Source of the DNA: Ramlibacter sp. PS4R-6 | Lineage (GTDB): Bacteria; Pseudomonadota; Gammaproteobacteria; Burkholderiales; Burkholderiaceae_C | DNA length: 64,000 bases | NCBI RefSeq assembly: GCF_037572775.1 | Contig: NZ_JBBHKA010000001.1 | Location: forward strand, 3,472,001 to 3,536,000 | Direction of reading: 5' to 3' | Notes under the pieces: generated by a model | Told to the model about the DNA's origin: nothing | Databases searched by the model: none | What the model saw: the letters and a program-made list of their open reading frames with translations, nothing else | Shown: positions 19,757 to 29,769 of the stretch, piece after piece | How the letters are laid out: each line of letters starts with the position of its first letter | How positions within the stretch are numbered: position 1 is the stretch's first letter | Translations under genes and position numbers: made by a program

Positions 19757-20902
19757 ATGACTCTCAAGCAGCAGCAACCGCTGGTCGGCCTCGTGGGCTG
19801 GCGCGGCATGGTCGGCTCGGTCCTCATGGACCGGATGCAGGCGGAAGGCGACTTTCCCCTCATCGAGCCGGTCTTCTTCTCCACGTCCAATGCCGGCGGC
19901 AAGGCCCCGGCGCAAGCCAAGAACGAGACGACGCTGAAGGACGCCTTCGACATCGAGGCGCTGAAGAAGTGCGACGTCGTCATCACCTGCCAGGGCGGCG
20001 ACTACACGACCGAGGTGTTCCCCAAGCTTCGCGCGGCCGGGTGGACGGGCCACTGGATCGACGCGGCCTCGTCGCTGCGCATGAAGGACGACGCGGTCAT
20101 CATCCTCGACCCCGTGAACATGCCGGTGATCAGGAACGCGCTGGCCAAGGGCGGGCGCAACTGGATCGGCGGCAACTGCACCGTGAGCTGCATGCTGATG
20201 GGCGTGGGGGCGCTGTACAAGGCGGGCCTGGTCGAGTGGATGTCGACCATGACCTACCAGGCGGCCTCGGGCGGCGGCGCGCAGCACATGCGCGAGCTGC
20301 TCACGCAGTTCGGCACGCTCAACGCCGAAGTGCGCTCGCTGCTCGACGACCCGAAGTCGGCCATCCTCGAGATCGACCGCAAGCTTTTGGGCAAGCAACA
20401 GGCTCTGTCGGCCACCGAGACCGAGCACTTCGGCGTGCCGCTCGCGGGCTCGCTGATCCCGTGGATCGACAAGGACCTGGGCAACGGCGTGTCGCGCGAG
20501 GAATGGAAAGGCGGCGCCGAGACCAACAAGATCCTCGGCCAGGGGCCCGGTTTCGCGGCGCCCGCGGTGTCGGTGGACGGCTTCTGCGTGCGCGTGGGCG
20601 CGATGCGCTGCCACAGCCAGGCGCTCACCTTCAAGCTGAAGAAGGACGTGCCGGTCGCCGACATCGAGGCCATGCTCGCGGCCGACAACGAGTGGGTGAA
20701 GGTCGTGCCCAACACGCGCGAGGCCACGCTGAAGGACCTCACGCCGGTCGCCGTCACGGGCACGCTGCAGATCCCCGTGGGCCGCATCCGCAAGATGGCG
20801 ATGGGCCCCGAGTACGTGGGCGCGTTCACCATCGGCGACCAGCTGCTGTGGGGCGCCGCGGAGCCGCTGCGCCGGATGCTGCGCATCCTGCTTGACGCAT
20901 AA
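19757..20902 (+). CDS. asd: Aspartate-semialdehyde dehydrogenase
   Basis: A 381-residue NADP-dependent enzyme that reduces aspartyl phosphate to the semialdehyde for lysine, threonine, methionine and cell-wall diaminopimelate synthesis. The NADP loop [17 protein letters not shown] is at the N-terminus. The nucleophilic cysteine is in [11 protein letters not shown], and [11 protein letters not shown] and the catalytic histidine in [15 protein letters not shown] follow. The length and WRGMVGSVL motif place it in the gammaproteobacterial-type long form. Confidence 0.96.
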   Translation: MTLKQQQPLVGLVGWRGMVGSVLMDRMQAEGDFPLIEPVFFSTSNAGGKAPAQAKNETTLKDAFDIEALKKCDVVITCQGGDYTTEVFPKLRAAGWTGHWIDAASSLRMKDDAVIILDPVNMPVIRNALAKGGRNWIGGNCTVSCMLMGVGALYKAGLVEWMSTMTYQAASGGGAQHMRELLTQFGTLNAEVRSLLDDPKSAILEIDRKLLGKQQALSATETEHFGVPLAGSLIPWIDKDLGNGVSREEWKGGAETNKILGQGPGFAAPAVSVDGFCVRVGAMRCHSQALTFKLKKDVPVADIEAMLAADNEWVKVVPNTREATLKDLTPVAVTGTLQIPVGRIRKMAMGPEYVGAFTIGDQLLWGAAEPLRRMLRILLDA

Positions 20903-20928
20903 TCGCCCGCCTCACCCGAGGCAAACGA

Positions 20929-20962
20929 CGACGGCCTGTCCCTCCCGGGGTCCAGGCCGTCG
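20929..20962 (+). repeat. Inverted repeat after asd, possible terminator without T-run
   Basis: CGACGGCCTG pairs with CAGGCCGTCG around a 14-nt loop, 27 bp after the asd stop. No T-run follows, so it may be a Rho-assisted or leaky stop rather than a standard terminator. Confidence 0.4.
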
Positions 20963-20990
20963 CCACTTGGGGGTCCGGCGGGCCCGAGCC

Positions 20991-21006
20991 GTTGTCAAGC
21001 GACAAC
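20991..21006. repeat. Short perfect inverted repeat upstream of fimV
   Basis: GTTGTC and GACAAC are separated by AAGC, about 60 bp upstream of the predicted fimV -35 box. It could be a regulator-binding site; no regulator is assigned. Confidence 0.35.
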
Positions 21007-21067
21007 GACCGTGTGCGTGCAAACCATGAATCGCAAGCAGGCAACGAAGTTGAAAACTTGTCTCAGC

Positions 21068-21096
21068 TTGTCAGCCTAAGACATTGATGTTATGGT
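21068..21096 (+). promoter_or_regulatory. Predicted sigma-70 promoter of fimV
   Basis: TTGTCA at 21068-21073, a 17-bp spacer and TATGGT at 21091-21096. A start near 21103 would leave a leader of about 30 nt before the fimV ATG at 21133. The surrounding stretch is locally AT-rich. Prediction by eye. Confidence 0.55.
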
Positions 21097-21132
21097 CCTT
21101 TTCAGTTTTTCAGCGTCGAGGCGTGGGTTCGC

Positions 21133-24045
21133 ATGAAGACAAAAAGATTGCCTGGCGAGCGGGCAATGGGGACGCAATCTGCGATCGGTAGGCCGCGATG
21201 GCAAGCGACTGCGCTGGCCATCGCCGCTGCGGTCGTTTTCGGCGTTTCCGCGTCGGATGCCAACGCGCTCGCACTGGGCCGCGTCACCGTGCTGTCGGCG
21301 CTGGGCGAGCCCCTGCGCGCCGAGATCGACATCCCCGAGATCAATGCCGACGAGATCGCCTCGCTGAAGGCGAACATTGCCTCGCCCGACGCCTTCAAGG
21401 CCGCCGGCGTCGAATACAGCCCCGCCCTCGCCGACGTGCGCATCACGCTCGAGCGCCGTCCCGACGGCCGCCACTTCCTGCGCCTGGTCAGCTTCCGCGC
21501 CGTCAACGAACCCTTCGTCGACCTGATCCTCGAGAGCAGCTGGGCGTCCGGCCGCATCGTGCGCGACTACACCATGCTGTTCGATCCGCCGGCCATGCGC
21601 CAGCAGCAACAGCAACCGGTCACTGCGCAGACGGCCCCGGCCCCCGCGCCGCAACAGCCCGCCGCGCGTGCGCCCGGCGCCGCCCAGCCCTCCGCTCCCG
21701 CCGTCGCGGGCCGCGCTGCGCCTGGCGGCCGTGCCGCTCCCTCAGCACCCACGGCCCGCGCGCCCTCGCCTCCCGGCGAAGGCAAGCAGGTCACGGTGAA
21801 GGACGGCGACACCGCCGGCAAGATCGCCAGCGCGAACAAGCCCGCCACGGTGTCGCTCGACCAGATGCTGGTCGCGATGCTGCGCGCCAACCCCGACGCC
21901 TTCATGGGCGGCAACATCAACCGCCTGCGCTCCGGCGCCGTGCTGGACATGCCCAGCGCCGAGCAGGCCGCGCTGGTGCCGACGGACGAAGCCAAGCAGA
22001 CGCTGGTCGCCCAGAGCAAGGACTTCAACGAATTCCGCCGCCGCCTCGCCGAGGGCGTGCCTACCACCAAGGTCGGCGATGCCCAGCGCCAGTCGGGCGG
22101 CAAGGTCACCGCGAAGGTCGAAGAGAAGAAGCCCACGGCCGCCGCGCCCGACAAGCTCACGTTGTCCAAGGGCAGCGCGCAGGGCAAGGGCGGGGCCGAG
22201 GACAAGATCGCCCAGCAGCGCGCGCAGCAGGACGCCGCCACGCGCGTGGCGGAGTTGAACAAGAACATCGCCGACCTGAACAAGCTCGGCAAGGCCCCCG
22301 CGCCCGGCACGCCCGCCGCCGCCACGACGGCCAGCGCCGCCAAGCCCGGCATCCCGGTGCCGCTCGGCACGCCCGCCGCCGCCGGCAAGCCGGCTTCCGC
22401 GCCGGCCGCCGCCGCGCCCGCCCCCACGCCGCCGGCTCCTGCGCCCGCCGCTGCCGCCTCCGCCAAGCCGGCCGTCGCCGAACCCGCGAAGCCGGCTTCT
22501 GCGCCGGCACCCGTGGTCGCCGCGGCGCCCGCTTCCGCCCCGGCTGCGGCGATGGTCGCCTCGGCCGCCGCGCCGGCCACGACCAGCGCTTCCGCGGCCG
22601 CTGCGCCGGCCGCCAGCGCTGCGGTGGCTTCCGCTTCCGCCGCCGCACCCGCGGCTTCCGTGACGGCCGCTGCGCCCGCTTCCGCACCCGCGCCTGCCGC
22701 GGCTGCCAAGCCGCCCGCAGCGCCCGCGAAGGCCGAGGCCGGCTTCCTCGACGACCTGCTCGAGAACCCGCTCATCCTCGGCGGCATCGGCCTGCTCGTG
22801 GCCCTGGCCGCGGCCTTCGGCTTCTATCGCGTGCAGCAGCGCAAGAAGGCCGCGCAGGTGGATTCGTCCTTCCTCGAAAGCCGCCTGCAGCCCGATTCCT
22901 TCTTCGGCGCCAGCGGCGGCCAGCGCATCGACACCAACGAAGGCAGCGTCACCGGCTCCTCGATGGTCTATTCGCCCAGCCAGCTCGACGCGGCTGGCGA
23001 CGTCGACCCGGTGGCCGAAGCCGACGTGTACCTCGCCTACGGCCGCGACCTGCAGGCCGAGGAAATCCTCAAGGAAGCCTTGCGCACGCAACCGCAGCGC
23101 GTGGCCATCCACACCAAGCTGCTGGAGATCTATGCGAAGCGCCGCGACGCGAAGGCCTTCGAGCTGATCGCGACCGAGGCCTACGGCCTGACGCACGGCG
23201 ACGGCCCGGAGTGGACGCGCATCTGCGAACTGGGCCAGGAGCTCGACCCGTCCAACTCGCTGTACCGCCCCGGCGGCGCCCCGAGCGAAACCGCCAGCGC
23301 CGCGGCTGCCGCGGCCACGGAAGGCGGCAACTTCGGCGCGACGCAGCAGGTCGCCGCCCTGCCGGTGGACGCCCCGCCGGCTCCGGACGTCGACCTCGAC
23401 CTCGACTTCTCGCTGGGCGACGACGAGCCCGCCGCTGCGGCCGCACCGCAAGCCGCTGCAGCGGCGCCCGCAGCGGCCCCGGCCGCCGGCGGAACCTACG
23501 ACCGCACGCAGGCCGTCGAAGCCACGCCCGAGATGCCGGCGCTGGACCTCAACTTCGACGCCGCACCGGCTGCAGCGCCCCAAGCCGCCGCTGCGCCCGC
23601 CGCCGCGACGCTGGACGCGCCCGACCTCGTGCTCGACGAGAACAGCCTGAACTTCGATGCGACGCCCGCCCAGGCGCCCGCACCGGCGGCACAGGCCGCC
23701 GCCGCACCCGCGCCCGCCGCCTCCGCGGAAGGCATGCTCGAATTCGACCTGGGCGGCCTGTCGCTCGACCTGCCCGGCGCGAAGGCGGACGAGCCCAAGG
23801 CCGCCGCGGCCGCACCGGCCGCCGGCCCCGACACCGAAACGCCCACCACCGCCGGCGCCCCGCTTTCCACCGCGGGCTTCGACGACACGGGCAGCGACCC
23901 GCTGGCCACCAAGCTGGCCCTGGCGCAGGAGTTCAACGCCATCGGCGACCCCGACGGCGCGCGCACGCTGGCCCAGGAAGTGATCGCCGAAGCCTCCGGC
24001 GAGCTGAAGTCCGCCGCGCAGAAGTTCCTCGCGGAAATCAGCTGA
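21133..24045 (+). CDS. fimV: FimV/HubP-family polar landmark protein
   Basis: A 970-residue inner-membrane protein with a large periplasmic part. After a signal region (ALAIAAAVVFGVSAS) comes the FimV N-terminal domain (LGRVTVLSALGEPLRAEIDI), then a LysM-like peptidoglycan-binding stretch (about 218-275; VTVKDGDTAGKIA). A long Ala/Pro/Ser-rich linker follows, then one membrane segment near residues 547-566 (NPLILGGIGLLVALAAAFG) and an acidic cytoplasmic part with a TPR-like domain. The extreme C-terminus (LATKLALAQEFNAIGDPDGA) is the conserved FimV_C. Such proteins organise the cell pole, type IV pili and twitching. Its own promoter lies just upstream; truA follows after 24 bp. Confidence 0.93.
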   Translation: MKTKRLPGERAMGTQSAIGRPRWQATALAIAAAVVFGVSASDANALALGRVTVLSALGEPLRAEIDIPEINADEIASLKANIASPDAFKAAGVEYSPALADVRITLERRPDGRHFLRLVSFRAVNEPFVDLILESSWASGRIVRDYTMLFDPPAMRQQQQQPVTAQTAPAPAPQQPAARAPGAAQPSAPAVAGRAAPGGRAAPSAPTARAPSPPGEGKQVTVKDGDTAGKIASANKPATVSLDQMLVAMLRANPDAFMGGNINRLRSGAVLDMPSAEQAALVPTDEAKQTLVAQSKDFNEFRRRLAEGVPTTKVGDAQRQSGGKVTAKVEEKKPTAAAPDKLTLSKGSAQGKGGAEDKIAQQRAQQDAATRVAELNKNIADLNKLGKAPAPGTPAAATTASAAKPGIPVPLGTPAAAGKPASAPAAAAPAPTPPAPAPAAAASAKPAVAEPAKPASAPAPVVAAAPASAPAAAMVASAAAPATTSASAAAAPAASAAVASASAAAPAASVTAAAPASAPAPAAAAKPPAAPAKAEAGFLDDLLENPLILGGIGLLVALAAAFGFYRVQQRKKAAQVDSSFLESRLQPDSFFGASGGQRIDTNEGSVTGSSMVYSPSQLDAAGDVDPVAEADVYLAYGRDLQAEEILKEALRTQPQRVAIHTKLLEIYAKRRDAKAFELIATEAYGLTHGDGPEWTRICELGQELDPSNSLYRPGGAPSETASAAAAAATEGGNFGATQQVAALPVDAPPAPDVDLDLDFSLGDDEPAAAAAPQAAAAAPAAAPAAGGTYDRTQAVEATPEMPALDLNFDAAPAAAPQAAAAPAAATLDAPDLVLDENSLNFDATPAQAPAPAAQAAAAPAPAASAEGMLEFDLGGLSLDLPGAKADEPKAAAAAPAAGPDTETPTTAGAPLSTAGFDDTGSDPLATKLALAQEFNAIGDPDGARTLAQEVIAEASGELKSAAQKFLAEIS

Positions 24046-24069
24046 TTCCGCCCTTCTAGGACGCCGGCG

Positions 24070-24852
24070 ATGCGGCTGGCCCTGGGCCTGAGCTACCTCG
24101 GTACCGCCTACGAAGGCTGGCAGAGCCAGCCTTCGCGGCGCACGGTGCAGGACAAGCTGGAAGAAGCCCTCTCGCAGTTCACCGCGCAGCCCGTCTCCAC
24201 CGTGTGCGCGGGCCGCACCGACGCCGGCGTGCACGCGCTGATGCAGGTGGTGCACTTCGACGTAGCCGTCGACCGCCGCGAGTTCTCCTGGCTGCGCGGC
24301 ACCAACCGTTTCCTGCCGCCCGACATCGCCGTGCAATGGGCGCGTGCCGTGCCCGACGAATTCCATTCGCGCGCGAGCGCCACGTCGCGGCGCTATGCGT
24401 ACGTGGTGCTCGAATCGCCCGTGCGGCCCAGCATCGACGCGAACCGCGTCGGGTGGGTGTTCCGGCCGCTCGACGGCGAAGCGATGCGCGCCGCGGCGGC
24501 CCACCTCGTCGGCACGCACGACTTCACGTCGTTCCGTGCCTCCGAGTGCCAGGCGCGCAGCCCGGTGAAGACATTGACGCGCGTGGACATCTCGCGGCGC
24601 GGCGCGTACTGGCGCTTCGACTTCGAGGCCGATGCGTTCCTGCACCACATGATCCGCAACATCATGGGGTCGCTGCTCGTGATCGGCCAGGGACAGCAAC
24701 CCCCGGACTGGATGCGCGACGTGGTCGCCGCGCGTGACCGCGACGCCGCTTCGCCCACCTTCTCGCCCGACGGCCTGTACTTCCTCGGCCCGGTGTACGA
24801 CGCCAAGTGGCAATTGCCGAGCCGCACCCCTGCGTATGATGGGTTGCCATGA
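24070..24852 (+). CDS. truA: tRNA pseudouridine(38-40) synthase
   Basis: A 260-residue enzyme that makes pseudouridine at positions 38-40 of the tRNA anticodon stem-loop. The catalytic aspartate is in CAGRTDAGVHALMQVVHF; YLGTAYEGWQSQP, HDFTSFRASECQ and FLHHMIRNIMG are all family motifs. Its stop overlaps the trpF start as ATGA. The order fimV-truA-trpF is common in Burkholderiales. Confidence 0.96.
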   Translation: MRLALGLSYLGTAYEGWQSQPSRRTVQDKLEEALSQFTAQPVSTVCAGRTDAGVHALMQVVHFDVAVDRREFSWLRGTNRFLPPDIAVQWARAVPDEFHSRASATSRRYAYVVLESPVRPSIDANRVGWVFRPLDGEAMRAAAAHLVGTHDFTSFRASECQARSPVKTLTRVDISRRGAYWRFDFEADAFLHHMIRNIMGSLLVIGQGQQPPDWMRDVVAARDRDAASPTFSPDGLYFLGPVYDAKWQLPSRTPAYDGLP

Positions 24853-25553
24853 AGGCCGCCGAACGCACGCGCATCAAGATCTGCGGGCTCACGCGCGAGC
24901 AGGACGTGGCTGCGGCCGTCGAGGCCGGTGCGGACGCGGTCGGCTTCATCCAGTACGCGAAGAGCGCGCGCCACGTTCCCATCGAGCGCGCCGTCGAGTT
25001 GGCATCGCGCCTGCCCGCCTTCGTCACGCCGGTGCTGCTGTTCGTCAATGAAAGCCCGGCGCGCGTGCTCGAGTGCCTGGGCCGCCTGCCCCATGCCCTG
25101 GCCCAGTTCCATGGCGACGAGACGCCCCAGCAGTGCCTGGACTCGACCCAAGGCGGCCGTCATCCCTTCCTGCGGGCAGCCCGCATCCCCCTCGATGGCA
25201 CGGCCTTCGACTTGCTAAAATTCGCCCACGAGCACGCCGCGGCCCGGGCCATCCTCCTGGATGCGCACGTGGAGGGCTACGGCGGCGCCGGGAAAACCTT
25301 CGAATGGTCACGCCTGCCCGCAAACGTCAACGCTCACCTCGTCTTGTCTGGTGGGTTGACACCTGCAAACGTGGGCGATGGCATCGCGCAAGTACGGCCG
25401 CGCTGCAAGTCGCTGGCCGTTGATGTGAGCTCCGGGGTCGAGGTCTCGAAAGGGATCAAGGACCCGGAAAAGATCATCCGGTTCGTCGCGGCCGTGCGCG
25501 CCGCCGACGCACTTCTTGCGAAGAGTTCCCATGACCACCTACCAGCAACCTGA
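24849..25553 (+). CDS. trpF: Phosphoribosylanthranilate isomerase
   Basis: A 234-residue TIM-barrel enzyme of tryptophan synthesis (PRA to CdRP). The catalytic cysteine lies in [10 protein letters not shown] and the aspartate in [18 protein letters not shown]; the phosphate site is [17 protein letters not shown] box lies inside the end of truA (24835-24840), but no good -35 was found. The gene overlaps trpB by 23 nt. trpF, trpB and trpA run together without trpC, trpD or trpE, as is usual in betaproteobacteria with a split trp pathway. Confidence 0.96.
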   Translation: MKAAERTRIKICGLTREQDVAAAVEAGADAVGFIQYAKSARHVPIERAVELASRLPAFVTPVLLFVNESPARVLECLGRLPHALAQFHGDETPQQCLDSTQGGRHPFLRAARIPLDGTAFDLLKFAHEHAAARAILLDAHVEGYGGAGKTFEWSRLPANVNAHLVLSGGLTPANVGDGIAQVRPRCKSLAVDVSSGVEVSKGIKDPEKIIRFVAAVRAADALLAKSSHDHLPAT

Positions 25554-26784
25554 CGCCGCCGGCCACTTCGGCATCTATGGCGGCAGTTTCGTGAGCGAGA
25601 CGCTCACGCACGCCATCGCGCAATTGCGCGAGGCGTACGCGAAGTACCAGAACGACGCCGAGTTCCTCGCAGAGTTTGCCTACGAGCTGAAGCACTTCGT
25701 GGGGCGCCCCTCGCCCGTCTACCACGCGGCGCGCATGTCGCGCGAGCAGGGCGGCGCGCAGATCTACCTGAAACGCGAGGACCTGAACCACACGGGCGCC
25801 CACAAGATCAACAACGTGATCGGGCAGGCGCTGCTCGCCAAGCGCATGGGCAAGCCACGCGTGATCGCCGAGACCGGCGCCGGCCAGCACGGCGTGGCGA
25901 CGGCCACGATCTGCGCACGCTACGGCCTGGAATGCGTGGTGTACATGGGCAGCGAGGACGTCAAGCGCCAAAGCCCCAACGTCTACCGCATGAACCTCCT
26001 GGGCGCCACCGTCGTGCCCGTGGAGTCCGGCAGCAAGACGCTGAAGGACGCACTGAACGAGGCGATGCGCGACTGGGTCACCAACGTCGAGAACACCTTC
26101 TACATCATCGGCACCGTGGCGGGCCCGCACCCGTACCCGATGATGGTGCGCGACTTCCAGTCGGTGATCGGCAAGGAGTGCATCGAGCAGATGCCGCAGG
26201 TGGCCGGCGGCAAGCAGCCCGACGTCGTCGTCGCCTGCGTGGGTGGCGGCAGCAATGCGATGGGCATCTTCTACCCGTACATCGGGTTCGAGAAGACGCG
26301 CCTGGTCGGCGTCGAAGCGGCCGGCGAAGGCCTCGACACACCCAAGCACGCCGCATCGCTGCAGCGCGGCTCGCCGGGCGTGCTGCACGGCAACCGCACC
26401 TACATCCTGCAGGACGACAACGGCCAGATCACCGAGACGCACAGCGTCAGCGCGGGCCTCGATTACCCCGGCGTCGGCCCCGAGCACGCATGGCTGAAAG
26501 ACAGCAAGCGCGCCGAATACGTGGGCATCACTGACAAGGAAGCGCTCGAGGCCTTCCACTACCTGTGCCGTACCGAGGGCATCATCCCGGCGCTGGAGTC
26601 CAGCCATGCCATCGCCTACGCGATGAAGCTCGCGAAGACGATGAAGCCCGACCAGCACATCCTCGTGAACCTCTCGGGCCGCGGCGACAAGGACATCGGC
26701 ACGGTGGCCGACCTGGCGGGCGTGGACTTCTACGACCGGCCTTCCATGCGCGGTCTGAAGGTCAAGGGCGGGGATTCGAAATGA
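25531..26784 (+). CDS. trpB: Tryptophan synthase beta subunit
   Basis: A 417-residue PLP enzyme that joins indole and serine. The PLP lysine is K92 in [15 protein letters not shown]; the phosphate loop [10 protein letters not shown] and the GRPSPVYHA segment are intact. The ATG at 25531, inside the end of trpF, gives the standard [20 protein letters not shown] start. Its stop overlaps the trpA start as ATGA, which suits a one-to-one alpha/beta complex. Confidence 0.97.
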   Translation: MTTYQQPDAAGHFGIYGGSFVSETLTHAIAQLREAYAKYQNDAEFLAEFAYELKHFVGRPSPVYHAARMSREQGGAQIYLKREDLNHTGAHKINNVIGQALLAKRMGKPRVIAETGAGQHGVATATICARYGLECVVYMGSEDVKRQSPNVYRMNLLGATVVPVESGSKTLKDALNEAMRDWVTNVENTFYIIGTVAGPHPYPMMVRDFQSVIGKECIEQMPQVAGGKQPDVVVACVGGGSNAMGIFYPYIGFEKTRLVGVEAAGEGLDTPKHAASLQRGSPGVLHGNRTYILQDDNGQITETHSVSAGLDYPGVGPEHAWLKDSKRAEYVGITDKEALEAFHYLCRTEGIIPALESSHAIAYAMKLAKTMKPDQHILVNLSGRGDKDIGTVADLAGVDFYDRPSMRGLKVKGGDSK

Positions 26785-27590
26785 GCCGCATCGACGCCAC
26801 GTTCGCGCGGCTGCGCGAAGGCAAGCGCAAGGCGCTCATCCCCTACATCACCGCCGGTTTTCCCTATGCGGACATTACGCCTGAGGTGATGCACGCGATG
26901 GTCGAGGCGGGCAGCGACGTCATCGAGCTGGGCGTGCCCTTTTCCGACCCGATGGCCGACGGCCCCGTGATCCAGCGCGCGGGCGAGAAGGCGCTGGCGC
27001 TCGGCGTGGGCATGAAGCAGGTGCTGCAGATGGTGCGCACCTTTCGCCAGCGCGACACCCGCACCCCCGTGGTCCTCATGGGCTACGCCAACCCGGTCGA
27101 GCGCTACGACCTGGTGAACGGCGAGGACGCCTACATCCGCGACTGCGCCGAAGCCGGCGTCGACGGCCTGCTGGTCGTCGACTACCCGCCCGAAGAGTGC
27201 GAAGCCTTCGCGGCCAAGCTGCGCGCGCGCGGCATGGACCTGATCTTCCTGCTGGCGCCCACCAGCACCGACGAGCGCATGGCGCAGGTCGCGCGGGTGG
27301 CCAGCGGGTACGTCTATTACGTCTCGCTCAAGGGCGTGACGGGCGCCGGGCACCTGGACACGGCCTCGGTGGAACAGGCCCTGCCCCGCATCCGCAAGCA
27401 CGTGAAAGTGCCCGTCGGCGTGGGTTTCGGCATCCGAGATGCCCAGACGGCCCAGGCGATCGGCAAGGTGGCCGACGCCGTCGTCATCGGCACCAAGGTC
27501 ATCCAGGTGGCCGAAGAATTACCGCGTTCCGAGGTCGCCCCGGCCCTTGCCGCCTTCCTCCGGGGGGTGCGGCAGGCCCTGGACGCATAA
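26781..27590 (+). CDS. trpA: Tryptophan synthase alpha subunit
   Basis: A 269-residue TIM-barrel subunit that releases indole from indole-3-glycerol phosphate. The catalytic residues sit in [19 protein letters not shown] (Glu and Asp), and the phosphate-binding motif is [12 protein letters not shown]. It is coupled to trpB by a 4-nt overlap; accD follows after 30 bp in the common trpA-accD order. Confidence 0.97.
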   Translation: MSRIDATFARLREGKRKALIPYITAGFPYADITPEVMHAMVEAGSDVIELGVPFSDPMADGPVIQRAGEKALALGVGMKQVLQMVRTFRQRDTRTPVVLMGYANPVERYDLVNGEDAYIRDCAEAGVDGLLVVDYPPEECEAFAAKLRARGMDLIFLLAPTSTDERMAQVARVASGYVYYVSLKGVTGAGHLDTASVEQALPRIRKHVKVPVGVGFGIRDAQTAQAIGKVADAVVIGTKVIQVAEELPRSEVAPALAAFLRGVRQALDA

Positions 27591-27620
27591 TCCCGGTTTC
27601 AGCCCGACAGGAAGGACCGC

Positions 27621-28493
27621 ATGAGCTGGCTCGAAAAACTGCTCCCGCCCAAGATCCAGCAGACCGACCCCGCCGATCGCCGGCAGGTGCCCGAGGGCCT
27701 GTGGATCAAGTGCCCGAGCTGCGAGAGCGTGCTGTACAAGACGGACCTGGAGCAGAACGTCAACGTCTGCCCCACCTGCGGCCACCACCACCGCATCGGC
27801 GCCCGCGCCCGCCTCAATGCCTTCCTCGACGGCGAAGGCCGCTACGAGATCGGCCAGGAGGTGCTGCCGGTCGACGCGCTCAAGTTCAAGGACAGCCGCC
27901 GCTACCCCGAACGGCTGAAGGAAGCGCTGGAGAACACCGGCGAGACCGATGCGCTCGTCGTGATGGGCGGCGCGGTGCACAGCATCAGCCTCGTCGCGGC
28001 GGCCTTCGAGTTCGACTTCATGGGCGGGTCGATGGGCTCCGTGGTCGGCGAGCGCTTCGCCCGAGGCGTCGAGACCGCCATCGAGCAAAAGGTGCCCTTC
28101 GTCTGCTTCACCGCCACTGGTGGCGCGCGCATGCAGGAAGGCCTGCTGTCGCTGATGCAGATGGCCAAGACCAACGCCGCGCTCACGCGCCTGGCCAAGA
28201 AGGGCCTGCCCTACATCTCCGTGCTCACCGATCCCACCATGGGCGGCGTGAGCGCCGGCTTCGCCTTCATGGGCGACATCGTGATCGCCGAGCCCAAGGC
28301 GCTGATCGGCTTTGCCGGCCCGCGCGTGATCGAGTCCACGGTGCGCGTGACGCTGCCCGAAGGCTTCCAGCGCGCCGAGTTCCTGCAGCAGAAGGGCGCG
28401 GTCGATTTCATCTGCGACCGGCGCGAGCTGCGCAAGACGGTGGCCCACGCGCTGGCCATGCTGCAGCGGCAGCCGGCCGACGCGGTCGACTAG
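27621..28493 (+). CDS. accD: Acetyl-CoA carboxylase carboxyltransferase beta subunit
   Basis: A 290-residue subunit that, with AccA, moves CO2 from biotin to acetyl-CoA to make malonyl-CoA. The N-terminal four-cysteine zinc site is clear ([10 protein letters not shown], then [14 protein letters not shown]). The crotonase-fold core has [19 protein letters not shown] and [16 protein letters not shown], which form the acyl-CoA oxyanion holes. Its stop shares the CTAG tetramer at 28490-28493 with the stop of the convergent yggT gene. Confidence 0.97.
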   Translation: MSWLEKLLPPKIQQTDPADRRQVPEGLWIKCPSCESVLYKTDLEQNVNVCPTCGHHHRIGARARLNAFLDGEGRYEIGQEVLPVDALKFKDSRRYPERLKEALENTGETDALVVMGGAVHSISLVAAAFEFDFMGGSMGSVVGERFARGVETAIEQKVPFVCFTATGGARMQEGLLSLMQMAKTNAALTRLAKKGLPYISVLTDPTMGGVSAGFAFMGDIVIAEPKALIGFAGPRVIESTVRVTLPEGFQRAEFLQQKGAVDFICDRRELRKTVAHALAMLQRQPADAVD

Positions 28494-29044
28494 AGGCTCA
28501 GCGCCGCCGCCTGGAGCGGATCCAGGAGCATCAGCAGCACGTACATCGCCACGATGAAGACCAGGGGCGAGAGGTCGACCCCGCCCATGAGCGGGACGAT
28601 CTTGCGGATCGGCCGCAGCAGCGGCGCGGCCAGGCGGTCGATCAGGTCGGACAACACCGAGTCGTTCTGCACCCACGAGAGCACCGCGTAGACGATCATC
28701 AGGCCGATCACGGCGGAGATCGTCAGCCGGATCACGCCGAACAGCGTCAGCACCAGCAGGATCTCGGGGCCACCGGGCCGCCCGGAGATCAGCCAGAGCA
28801 GGGTGAATTCCGCGAGCTCCACGAGCACCACGGCGACGAAGCTCGCGGTGTCGAACTTGCGCACGGCCGGCAGCACCTTGCGCAGGGGCAGGACGATCCA
28901 GTCCGTGATCGCGAAGACGAAACGCCCCAGCGGGTTGGAGAACGGGATGCGCTGCCACTGCATGTACAGGCGCAGCAGGCAGGCGCCGCCGATGAGGCCG
29001 GCGACGACGTCCAGCAGGAAGGTGATGATCTTGTAGGCTACCAA
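28490..29044 (-). CDS. yggT: YggT family membrane protein
   Basis: A 184-residue integral membrane protein with two repeated YGGT units (each two membrane helices): [20 protein letters not shown] with [11 protein letters not shown], then a second unit [16 protein letters not shown] with [12 protein letters not shown]. The family is linked to division, osmotic tolerance or turgor in various bacteria; the exact role is unresolved. No ATG fits the N-terminus; a TTG at 29044 is chosen because a GGAG lies nine bases upstream. It is convergent with accD (4-nt overlap). Confidence 0.85.
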   Translation of the reverse strand: MVAYKIITFLLDVVAGLIGGACLLRLYMQWQRIPFSNPLGRFVFAITDWIVLPLRKVLPAVRKFDTASFVAVVLVELAEFTLLWLISGRPGGPEILLVLTLFGVIRLTISAVIGLMIVYAVLSWVQNDSVLSDLIDRLAAPLLRPIRKIVPLMGGVDLSPLVFIVAMYVLLMLLDPLQAAALSL

Positions 29045-29097
29045 GGCGCGGGGCTCCGGGTCGTGGGATGATAGCGGCCCAGCCGGTGAATTCCCCG

Positions 29098-29739
29098 ATG
29101 TCGTCCGCCCTCACGCTGCAATCGCTGCCGCTGTTTCCCCTGAGCACCGTGCTCTTTCCCGGCGGGGTGCTGCCGCTCAAGATCTTCGAGGTGCGCTACC
29201 TCGACATGATCGGCAAGGTGCACAAGGCCGGCGCGCCGCTCGGCGTCGTCTCCCTCATCGAAGGCGCCGAGGTGCAGCAGCCGGGGCAGAAGGAAACCTT
29301 CCGCGACGTGGGCACGCTCGCGACCCTGGAGCACGTCGAGCAGGTGCAGCCGGGCCTCATGCACATCCGCGCGCGCGGCGGCCAGCGCTTCCGCATCCTC
29401 AGGCGCGAGCGGCTGCGGCACGGCCTGTGGGTCGCCGACGTGCAGATGGTCGCGCAGGACGCGCACGTCGAGGTACCGGACGACCTGCGCGGCGTCGCCA
29501 CGGCGCTGGACCGCCTGCTCCACTCGCTGCGCGACCAGGGCGTGGCGGAGGGCGAGCTGCCCGTGCAGGCGCCGCTGGCGCTGCAGGACAGCGGCTGGCT
29601 CGCCAACCGCTGGTGCGAACTGATGCCCATGCCCGTGGAGCTGAAGCAGAGGCTGATGGAGCTGGACAACCCGCTGGTGCGCCTGGAACTGGTCGGCGAC
29701 CTGCTGGCCAACGCCGGCATCGACACCCGCACCGCCTAA
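29098..29739 (+). CDS. Lon N-terminal-domain (LonN/PUA-like) substrate-binding protein
   Basis: A 213-residue stand-alone Lon N-terminal domain with no ATPase or protease part. It opens with the fold's hallmark LPLFPLSTVLFPGGVLPLKIFE and RYLDMIGKV. Such proteins are widespread and usually have no proven activity; they may bind unfolded peptides as the Lon N-domain does. An ATG 30 bp upstream is also in frame, but the chosen start gives the usual short lead into the LPLFPL motif. It precedes the glycan operon by 30 bp. Confidence 0.85.
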   Translation: MSSALTLQSLPLFPLSTVLFPGGVLPLKIFEVRYLDMIGKVHKAGAPLGVVSLIEGAEVQQPGQKETFRDVGTLATLEHVEQVQPGLMHIRARGGQRFRILRRERLRHGLWVADVQMVAQDAHVEVPDDLRGVATALDRLLHSLRDQGVAEGELPVQAPLALQDSGWLANRWCELMPMPVELKQRLMELDNPLVRLELVGDLLANAGIDTRTA

Positions 29740-29746
29740 AATCGGC

Positions 29747-29762
29747 GGCCCGCATGCGGGCC
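29747..29762. repeat. Perfect 16-bp palindrome before the glycan operon
   Basis: GGCCCGCATGCGGGCC is a perfect inverted repeat lying 8 bp before the ATG at 29770 and just after a TAAAAT box at 29737-29742. It could be an operator, or form a hairpin in the leader that affects translation. Function is not established. Confidence 0.45.
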
Positions 29763-29769
29763 CCCACCG

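Noticed and set aside
21742..24813. Long antisense open frame of 1023 codons opposite fimV and truA
   Set aside because: It lies opposite the Ala/Pro-rich fimV linker and has Gly/Arg-rich low complexity, no recognisable domain and no ribosome site.
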